This document shows, piece by piece, positions 62,501 through 64,000 of a stretch of DNA of 64,000 bases. A program made the position numbers and the translations under genes. The number at the start of each line of letters is the position of its first letter. Position 1 is the first letter of the stretch. Origin of the DNA: Enchytraeus crypticus (taxonomy: Eukaryota > Annelida > Clitellata > Enchytraeida > Enchytraeidae); contig CAJHZI010000656.1 of the NCBI GenBank assembly GCA_905160935.1, positions 955,001 through 1,019,000 on the forward strand, written 5' to 3'. Below the pieces are notes generated by a model, which was not told where the DNA came from, did not search any database, and worked only from the letters and a program-made list of their open reading frames with translations.

Positions 62501-63066
62501 ATTCTAATTCACGCATCGCAAATCACTAGTTAGTATCCTTTCGAATTAAACTGATGTTCGATTCGTCTTTAAGCCTAAATTTGCAAGTAGGCCTATATTT
62601 AGATTGATTTTATGAAATTAGGATGGGACACTACGTACGTGTATATGTAGGCTCTAATATAATATGTTTAGGCTAAAGGCTAAAGCCAAGTTTAACGTCA
62701 GTTTCTGGCTAGATAACATGTCAGTGACAGAGAGAGCACTGGAAAAAAATTATGATTGAATTTCTGGTTCATCATCTTTGGCTGTATTATAAATGTTTTA
62801 GAAAACGCAAGTGAAAGATGCTTAATTGCATGATGCTTTACATCGTAAAGCATCATGTAATTAAGAAATATAGAGAATTTTACCTTATTCCCTATGAACT
62901 TTTCCGGGAGAAGCCAATAGTAGTTTTGAGAGCTGAGCCTATAAAAGTCTCTGTATTTGATTTGTCTGGTCGAGGGATCGACACTTATCCCATCGGACAG
63001 AATATCTCGTCGCTCTTCGTCAGACAAACGAAAACCCTGGGTATCCGACACGAACTGAGATTCAAT
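28347..63066 (-). CDS. HSPG2/trol-like: Perlecan, 3' portion (laminin IV domain to C-terminus), 32 exons
   Basis: Basement-membrane heparan sulfate proteoglycan core protein, secreted. The visible part runs laminin IV, laminin-EGF, 11 Ig domains, one laminin G domain and a stop. Exons were placed from GT-AG sites; every junction agrees in phase and the sum is 4602 nt (1533 residues plus stop). Family-typical segments include [30 protein letters not shown], the paired Ig cysteines with Trp, and the terminal VRPCS. Vertebrate perlecan has 3 laminin G domains and about 21 Ig domains in human; nematode UNC-52 and fly Trol also have long Ig arrays. The N-terminal SEA/LDL-receptor modules and earlier laminin domains must lie beyond 64000. 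The gene sits upstream of MAP1 on the same strand, about 7 kb away; no functional link is implied. Exons not supported by homology could be missed. Confidence 0.93.
29005..29281 (+). mobile_element. SINE family S3 with (GAT)n tail
   Basis: About 275 nt: TAGACCAACAAGCGACTACA, GTAGAAGGCGACTAAAGCAG, then CTGTTCGTATCCCGAACCTA, AACTGGGATTAAAGGGAAGA and (TGA)n. The copy at 44225-44505 matches along its whole length. Confidence 0.75.
29640..29745 (-). mobile_element. Repeat family S5, diverged
   Basis: GTGCTACAGTCATCAATGAC, then AAGCCGGCGAGCAAAATAAA and GGTCCAAAAACGGTGCAAAT, parallel the copy at 63465. Confidence 0.5.
30915..30946. repeat. Perfect 32-bp palindrome
   Basis: ATTTGTTTTATGTTCC followed directly by GGAACATAAAACAAAT. 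It lies in the intron between the last Ig domain and the laminin G domain. Confidence 0.92.
31218..32905 (-). CDS. Perlecan Ig domain 11, two exons
   Basis: Exons 32905-32773 ([27 protein letters not shown]) and 31345-31218 ([31 protein letters not shown]). The internal junction is phase 2 (AG|C giving Ser) and the end is phase 1 at GATT|GTATGA. A 24-nt tandem array sits just upstream of the first exon; two SINE-type fragments (31925-32095) lie in the internal intron. Confidence 0.88.
31925..32095 (-). mobile_element. Two S2-type SINE 3' ends
   Basis: Two successive complements: TTTAACGTCTGGTTCCTCGC with GTCAGGGACGTCGAA (31925-31985), and TTTAACGTCCGTTTAATC with GTCAGGGACGTCCCC (31999-32065). 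Tails are (AATC)n and (AAT)n respectively. Confidence 0.68.
32935..33030. repeat. 24-nt tandem repeat, four units
   Basis: Unit TTTTTACTTATCACAGAAAC plus AAAG. The last unit is slightly changed (AGGAGCAAAA). It lies 30 nt upstream of the Ig11 first exon on the minus strand. Confidence 0.9.
33663..34603 (-). CDS. Perlecan Ig domain 10, two exons
   Basis: Exons 34603-34529 (short, 75 nt: [24 protein letters not shown]) and 33842-33663 ([26 protein letters not shown]). All phase 1. The 75-nt exon was placed by domain continuity; its acceptor ATAG|GGATGA is less certain than its donor ACG|GTAAGT. Confidence 0.85.
35150..35565 (+). mobile_element. LINE C-terminal fragment, distinct subfamily
   Basis: The plus strand reads [45 protein letters not shown], then after a stop [16 protein letters not shown] and [19 protein letters not shown]. 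This is a LINE polyprotein C-terminus with a different sequence from the (GA)n-tailed copies. It lies antisense in the intron upstream of Ig9's second exon. Confidence 0.82.
35885..37170 (-). CDS. Perlecan Ig domain 9, two exons
   Basis: Exons 37170-37005 ([20 protein letters not shown]) and 35985-35885 ([20 protein letters not shown]). The internal junction is phase 2 (AC|A giving Thr). The end is phase 1 at TCGG|GTTAGT. The intron contains a minus-strand LINE end (36215-36790). Confidence 0.9.
36215..36790 (-). mobile_element. LINE 3' end, same family, minus strand
   Basis: The minus strand reads [32 protein letters not shown] and then a decayed continuation down to the conserved end around GTGGACCTGCCGTTAGGCAG near 36220-36245. 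It has frameshifts and small deletions. It lies in the intron splitting Ig domain 9. Confidence 0.8.
37409..37660 (-). mobile_element. Two adjacent tRNA-derived SINE copies (family S1)
   Basis: Minus-strand copies at about 37409-37543 and 37544-37660. Both show the complement of the B-box region (GGATTTGAATCCCGC and GGTTTTGAACCTTGC) and the head GATATCTTACCGACATCGCC or its diverged form. The second copy is more decayed. They lie between Ig8 and Ig9. Confidence 0.75.
37785..38051 (-). CDS. Perlecan Ig domain 8
   Basis: Single 267-nt phase 1-1 exon with [16 protein letters not shown] and [10 protein letters not shown]. Acceptor CTTTCAG|ATCTTT; donor CTAG|GTAAGT. The upstream intron (38052-40976) holds a CR1/L2-like LINE. 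Confidence 0.92.
39130..40720 (-). mobile_element. CR1/L2-like non-LTR retrotransposon, 5'-truncated and frame-broken
   Basis: Minus-strand frames carry reverse-transcriptase motifs in order: [54 protein letters not shown] (the YADD catalytic site), [22 protein letters not shown], then a C-terminal segment with [12 protein letters not shown]. The order and spacing match LINEs of the CR1/L2/Jockey assemblage. Several frameshifts show decay. Short repeats of the form ATTAAAC near 39130-39160 may be the 3' tail. It lies in the perlecan intron between Ig7 and Ig8, in the gene's sense orientation. Confidence 0.88.
40977..42263 (-). CDS. Perlecan Ig domain 7, two exons
   Basis: Exons 42263-42132 ([15 protein letters not shown]) and 41153-40977 ([28 protein letters not shown]). 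Junctions are phase 1. The acceptor of the second exon (AATCTTAG|GCTTTCC) lies within 10 nt of the (TTA)n tail of a SINE inserted in the intron. Confidence 0.92.
41160..41395 (-). mobile_element. SINE family S2, minus strand, tail against a perlecan exon
   Basis: The complement reads AGCAGATTGGTCTGGGTGAA, GATGTGTGCTGTGGGGACGT, then GATGAGGAAACGGACGTTAA and a (TTA)n tail that ends within about 10 nt of the exon at 41153. The upstream body (ATCAATCTACCCTGACCATT) is shared with the copy at 58715. Confidence 0.8.
41161..41201. repeat. (TAA)n microsatellite, SINE tail
   Basis: TTAATAATAATAATAATAAT and on, the tail of the S2 SINE on the minus strand, ending beside the perlecan exon. Confidence 0.93.
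43322..44702 (-). CDS. Perlecan Ig domain 6, two exons
   Basis: Exons 44702-44579 ([18 protein letters not shown]) and 43476-43322 ([24 protein letters not shown]). The internal junction is phase 2. The final donor is set at TAATG|GTATCA because it gives phase 1. The intron holds a GAT-tailed SINE, a LINE end and a tRNA-like SINE. Confidence 0.9.
43697..43842 (+). mobile_element. tRNA-derived SINE (family S1)
   Basis: A near-identical copy of the element at 10625-10770, with the B box at 43763-43773 and the same tail. It is probably one of the younger copies. Confidence 0.82.
43995..44165 (-). mobile_element. LINE 3' end fragment
   Basis: The reverse complement shows the family's end with CCATGGACC and the [12 protein letters not shown]-like coding (complement at 44115-44150). 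The end region also makes a short inverted repeat (TTGCCATGG and CCATGGCAA). It lies in the Ig6 intron. Confidence 0.65.
44225..44505 (+). mobile_element. SINE family S3 with GAT tail
   Basis: Matches 29005-29281: GATAGACCACCGGTGACTGC, GAAGGCTACTAAAGCACTAA, then TATTCGTACCAGACCCAAGT and CTGGGATTAAAGGTAGATGA. It lies in the intron splitting Ig6. Confidence 0.75.
45577..45602. repeat. (GA)n microsatellite
   Basis: A GA run about 40 nt inside the intron after the Ig5 second exon. Confidence 0.92.
45646..46547 (-). CDS. Perlecan Ig domain 5, two exons
   Basis: Exons 46547-46405 ([32 protein letters not shown]) and 45763-45646 ([25 protein letters not shown]). The split is phase 0 and the end is phase 1 at GAGA|GTAAGT. 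A (GA)n tract lies about 40 nt inside the following intron. Confidence 0.9.
46620..46760. repeat. TCAA/ATCG-type degenerate tetranucleotide region
   Basis: Many short TCAGTCAATCAATCATTC-like repeats with no fixed unit. Similar shorter runs occur near 31908-31926 and 43925-43955. Confidence 0.7.
47069..49802 (-). CDS. Perlecan Ig domain 4, two exons
   Basis: Exons 49802-49653 ([22 protein letters not shown]) and 47212-47069 ([21 protein letters not shown]). Junction and ends are phase 1. The 2.4 kb intron holds a LINE end (47890-48360), a hairpin element, a SINE fragment and a (TA)n tract. Confidence 0.9.
47563..47642. repeat. 14-nt tandem repeat
   Basis: Unit ATTCACAGAGAGAC repeated three times, flanked by variants (ATTCACAGACAGAT, ATTCACAGACGCAC). 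Confidence 0.85.
47890..48360 (+). mobile_element. LINE 3' end (endonuclease/RT class), with (GA)n tail
   Basis: Plus-strand frames, with shifts, give [69 protein letters not shown] and WRRYVPWTC. This is the typical C-terminus of RTE/Jockey-type LINE polyproteins. It is followed immediately by (GA)n. It is the best preserved of at least nine related copies in the window. It lies antisense in a perlecan intron. Confidence 0.85.
48402..48480. repeat. Hairpin/MITE-like inverted repeat
   Basis: ATAATTTGTTTTCTAATATA on the left pairs with TATATTAGAAAACAAATTAT on the right, about 28 nt apart, with an inner GGTTAG/CTAAC-type stem. It starts about 40 nt after the (GA)n tail of the LINE. Confidence 0.8.
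48685..48790 (+). mobile_element. S2-type SINE 3' end, degenerate
   Basis: TTGACGTCTGTGACATTGGC, then GAGGAACCGGACATTAAATT, and an ATTG-type tail resemble the S2 3' end. Short and diverged. Confidence 0.5.
49328..49384. repeat. (TA)n microsatellite
   Basis: An almost pure TA run of about 55 nt. Confidence 0.95.
50112..50390 (-). CDS. Perlecan Ig domain 3
   Basis: Single 279-nt phase 1-1 exon with [16 protein letters not shown] and [13 protein letters not shown]. Acceptor GTCTGCAG|TTGATC; donor GATCAG|GTGTTG. Confidence 0.93.
50780..51687 (-). CDS. Perlecan Ig domain 2, two exons
   Basis: Exons 51687-51593 ([20 protein letters not shown] to FQCSGYSK) and 50963-50780 ([15 protein letters not shown] to [11 protein letters not shown]). 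The split is at phase 0 before the Trp strand. The end is phase 1 at AGAT|GTATGT. The intron carries a 5S-related SINE (51151-51375). Confidence 0.92.
51151..51375 (+). mobile_element. 5S rRNA-related SINE (family S4), copy 1
   Basis: 51194-51268 resembles the 3' two-thirds of metazoan 5S rRNA: CGAAGTTAAGC, then CGGTTAGTAATTTATGGGTG and ACCACATAGGAAGACTGAGT. It is preceded by GGATTTAGCGCACTTGGTTT and followed by a shared body (AATCTGCGCCGGCTGCAATT, AAAGGCAACGATTACTAATA). Two other copies are in the window. Confidence 0.72.
52345..52467 (-). mobile_element. tRNA-derived SINE (family S1)
   Basis: Minus orientation: tail complement TTAACGTCAGTTTTCTCACT, then GTCAGTGACGGGCGAGCCCA, then GGACTTGAACCCCGCA and GATCCGCGGTCGAATATC. 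The head is truncated. Confidence 0.78.
52950..53180 (-). repeat. Minisatellite built from a perlecan exon end and donor site
   Basis: Degenerate repeats of CCTGACACAACATACCTGAC and related units. On the minus strand they copy the last codons of the Ig1 exon (SQAEAEL) and its CAG|GTATGT-type donor. Candidate donors have GT at about 53173, 53145, 53087, 53060, 53046, 53007 and 52954. Confidence 0.85.
53174..53452 (-). CDS. Perlecan Ig domain 1
   Basis: Single 279-nt phase 1-1 exon. It has the Ig cysteines in FRCEV and YICMAS, Trp in LEWIRADG and the DEGRY motif. Acceptor TGCACAG|CTATGG; donor TGTCAG|GTAGGT. The donor end has been copied downstream into a minisatellite (52950-53180). Read-through past this donor meets an in-frame TGA within about 30 nt. 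Confidence 0.93.
53789..54095. repeat. (TA)n microsatellites with TACAGTA interruptions
   Basis: TA runs at 53789-53830, 53840-53907 and 54055-54095, punctuated by ACATGTATACAGTA and ACAGTA. Confidence 0.92.
54240..54480 (+). mobile_element. 5S rRNA-related SINE (family S4), copy 2
   Basis: CGGCGCACTTGGCTTAGCTG, then GGTGCGGTTAGTACATAGAT and GGGTGA, followed by the same body (AATCCGTACCGGTTGTAATC, AAGGCAACGATTCTTATTAA). The 5S-like part is more diverged than in copy 1. Confidence 0.68.
54570..57553 (-). CDS. Perlecan laminin-EGF repeats, four exons
   Basis: Exons: 57553-57425, 56968-56841, 55216-55130 and 54631-54570. The products are cysteine-dense: [10 protein letters not shown] to [37 protein letters not shown] to [46 protein letters not shown]. 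The CPCPL...NQFSPTC segment is a perlecan hallmark. Phases are 0, 2, 2 and 1, and the final phase 1 leads into the first Ig exon. Confidence 0.92.
55965..56085 (+). mobile_element. Very short LINE 3' fragment
   Basis: TATGTTGATATGAAGAGAAA, then GGAGGAGTTATTTGAAATGG, matches the terminal coding of the (GA)n LINE family ([15 protein letters not shown]-like). Degenerate, so low confidence in its bounds. Confidence 0.55.
56135..56272 (+). mobile_element. tRNA-derived SINE (family S1), diverged
   Basis: Shows AGTTCAAATCCAGTGCTCTG, then CCCGTCACTGACATTATATT and ACGAACATTAAACGTGGC. Same layout as the other S1 copies. Confidence 0.7.
58002..63066 (-). CDS. Perlecan laminin IV (laminin B) domain, five exons
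   Basis: Exons: 63066-62884, 61879-61787, 60985-60896, 59351-59233 and 58125-58002 (183, 93, 90, 119 and 124 nt; first three junctions phase 0, fourth phase 2, end phase 0). Recognisable pieces are [55 protein letters not shown] and LMDVRLDTA, the usual order in laminin B domains. The last exon continues into a laminin-EGF half ([14 protein letters not shown]). The 119-nt exon was too short to stand out as an open frame and was found by domain continuity; its acceptor TTGTAG|CAAAGC keeps phase 0. Confidence 0.9.
58715..58930 (+). mobile_element. SINE family S2
   Basis: ATCAATCTACCCTGACCATT at the 5' side, then GATTGGTCTGGGTGAATTAA, GATGATGTGTGCTG-like sequence, GATGAGGAAACAGACGTTAA and (ATT)n. 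About 215 nt, nearly the same extent as the minus-strand copy at 41160. Confidence 0.8.
59395..59695 (+). mobile_element. LINE 3' fragment interrupted by (AT)n and a SINE piece
   Basis: [12 protein letters not shown]-like coding (59448-59488) is followed by (AT)n (59490-59527). Then comes the 3' part of a tRNA-like SINE in minus orientation (59541-59590), then the LINE continues (ATATGGAAGATG to GAACCTGCGGTTAGGCAGAG). Confidence 0.6.
59488..59527. repeat. (AT)n microsatellite
   Basis: A pure AT run of about 38 nt inside a LINE fragment. Confidence 0.93.
60035..60255 (-). mobile_element. 5S rRNA-related SINE (family S4), copy 3
   Basis: The complement reads TTTAGCGCACTCGGTTTACA, GATCGCGGTTAATACTTTGC, GGGCGACCACTTTGG, then AATCCGCGCCGGCTGCAATC and AAAGGCAACGGTTACTGATA. 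It keeps the same layout as copies 1 and 2 in the opposite orientation. Confidence 0.7.
61085..61140 (-). mobile_element. Repeat family S5, core only
   Basis: ATTAGAGTGCTACCGTTGTC, then CACGACAGCACTAAGC: the core of S5. Confidence 0.5.
61180..61392 (+). mobile_element. LINE 3' end with (GA)n tail
   Basis: Degenerate plus-strand coding ([14 protein letters not shown]-like, RQTET) is followed by GGAAGAGTTATATGGCATGG, then ACCAGCATTAAGAGAGAGAG. Same order as the copy at 47890-48360. Confidence 0.65.
62672..62745 (-). mobile_element. SINE S1 3' fragment
   Basis: AAAGCCAAGTTTAACGTCAG, then ACATGTCAGTGACAGAGAGA, is the complement of the S1 tail. It lies just outside the laminin IV first exon's intron hairpin. 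Confidence 0.55.
62820..62864. repeat. Near-perfect 45-nt inverted repeat
   Basis: Arms of 21 nt (CTTAATTGCATGATGCTTTAC and its complement with one mismatch) around a 3-nt centre, starting about 20 nt inside the intron after the laminin IV first exon. Confidence 0.9.
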
Positions 63067-63464
63067 CTAGAAAACAAGCGGACACAAAATAATTAATTAG
63101 TTAGCATAAAAATATAATTAAAATGACTGCATGATTTTTAGACTATCAAGTCTCCCTAAACTGTCGGTACTGTATTTGGGATTTAATACTGTTTAGATTA
63201 ACATGAAATTGAACGACATATATGCTTGTAAGTTTGAGATTAATGGCGTATTAAGATTGTCCAAATGAGCGTCGTAATATTTGATCAAATAAATGAGAGT
63301 GTTCATCCGCTTTAATAGTTTTACTGACATCTATTGAACAGCCAATTATGTTAACAAATTAAATTGTTAGAGAAGAAGAGAGGCTAGATAATTCTTGACT
63401 GTGAGATGTTAAAGTTGGCGGTCTTGAAATAAATAGAGCCATGATGGGTTTAACCTCTGATGGT

Positions 63465-63645
63465 TCCTATGATTAGAGTGCTACTGTTGTCCACGACAAC
63501 ATCGAGAATTATTGCGACAATTTCAAGCCGATGAGCAAAAAGAAGGTCCAAAATGGTGTAAATTCCAAAATCCAAACCAGTTAGGTTTGTGTCTGCTCGC
63601 AACACATGGTCACTGGATGGAAAAGATGAAACGTTGCAATGCAAG
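63465..63645 (-). mobile_element. Repeat family S5
   Basis: The complement reads GATGTTGTCGTGGACAACAG, TAGCACTCTAATC, and upstream TTTGGACCTTCTTTTTGCTC. The plus-strand segment AAGAAGGTCCAAAATGGTGT is shared with AAATAAAGGTCCAAAAACGG at 29695. Confidence 0.58.
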
Positions 63646-63873
63646 TTGACAATTTACCATGATCGATAATAGAAGTTATTCGCCTGTTGAGTTGTTTGTC
63701 GCCTAATATAGACATATCGATACAAACATATCGTAAATATCTAATGTAATTACACGTATTTTTTAGGTTCGATCAATTAGGCAAAGTAACTTTATTCATC
63801 CAACATATTAGATTCCAGAGGCTGTCTGAGACATATAAAAAAAAGATCAACGCGAGTGTAGGTCGACTCTTTG

Positions 63874-63879
<6 letters not shown>

Positions 63880-63920
<41 letters not shown>

Positions 63921-63921
63921 A
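63880..63921. repeat. (GA)n microsatellite
   Basis: GAGAGAGAGAGAGAGAGAGA with AAAGA interruptions. Confidence 0.92.
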
Positions 63922-64000
63922 TTTGATGCTTTGAATTGAATTGCCCAAACGATCACTGTTAAACATATATTATAGTTTTATCTATTCTCACTTAACATAC

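Larger units (their letters stand above)
53453..64000 (-). other. Perlecan introns in the laminin region and right edge
   Basis: 53453-54569: two (TA)n blocks and a 5S-related SINE. 54632-55129: nothing clear. 55217-56840: LINE fragment and tRNA-like SINE. 56969-57424: nothing seen. 57554-58001: CT-rich stretch. 58126-59232: SINE at 58715-58930 with (TTA)n, GA/AT-rich sequence. 59352-60895: nested LINE, SINE and (AT)n, then a 5S-related SINE. 60986-61786: repeat piece and LINE end with (GA)n. 61880-62883: SINE fragment and a strong inverted repeat. 63067-64000: a repeat copy and (GA)n; the preceding perlecan exon is not seen. Confidence 0.65.

Overview
The window is nuclear DNA of an invertebrate animal. 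It is AT-rich with GC-richer coding exons, has GT-AG introns of a few hundred bases to about 11 kb, and carries many LINE and SINE copies and (TA)n, (GA)n and (TTA)n microsatellites. There is no bacterial gene structure. Two conserved metazoan genes were found, both on the minus strand. The phylum cannot be fixed from the sequence alone; the gene content fits a bilaterian invertebrate.

Left part (13-21205): a MAP1/Futsch-family microtubule-associated protein. One 7 kb exon (13-7070) encodes nearly all of the protein. Two small upstream exons, 10016-10117 and 21100-21205, restore the conserved N-terminus and fit in splice phase. The joined coding length is 7266 nt, which gives 2421 residues and one stop codon. 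The 11 kb first intron and 2.9 kb second intron hold microsatellites, SINEs and LINE ends.

Middle part (21206-28346): the interval between the two genes. It holds a CA-rich minisatellite just upstream of the MAP1 start, a SINE, an array of 46-nt units with complementary ends, a decayed LINE and a long (TA)n tract.

Right part (28347-63066): the 3' portion of a perlecan (HSPG2/Trol/UNC-52) gene. I could place 32 exons whose splice phases all agree. Their total is 4602 nt, or 1533 residues plus stop. They encode, in order, a laminin IV (laminin B) domain, laminin-EGF repeats, eleven immunoglobulin domains and one laminin G domain ending in a stop codon. The N-terminal half of the gene lies beyond the right edge. 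The laminin G domain looks like the last of the three found in vertebrate perlecan; the other two and their EGF modules are absent from this path.

The most unusual observations are these: a minisatellite built from a perlecan exon end that creates a ladder of about seven 5' splice sites; a SINE tail that supplies the 3' splice-site region of another perlecan exon; a SINE family derived from 5S rRNA; SINE families that share a 3' end; LINE copies that end in (GA)n; and several strong inverted repeats, one of which can form two mutually exclusive hairpins. No CRISPR, operon or defence-like system was seen.
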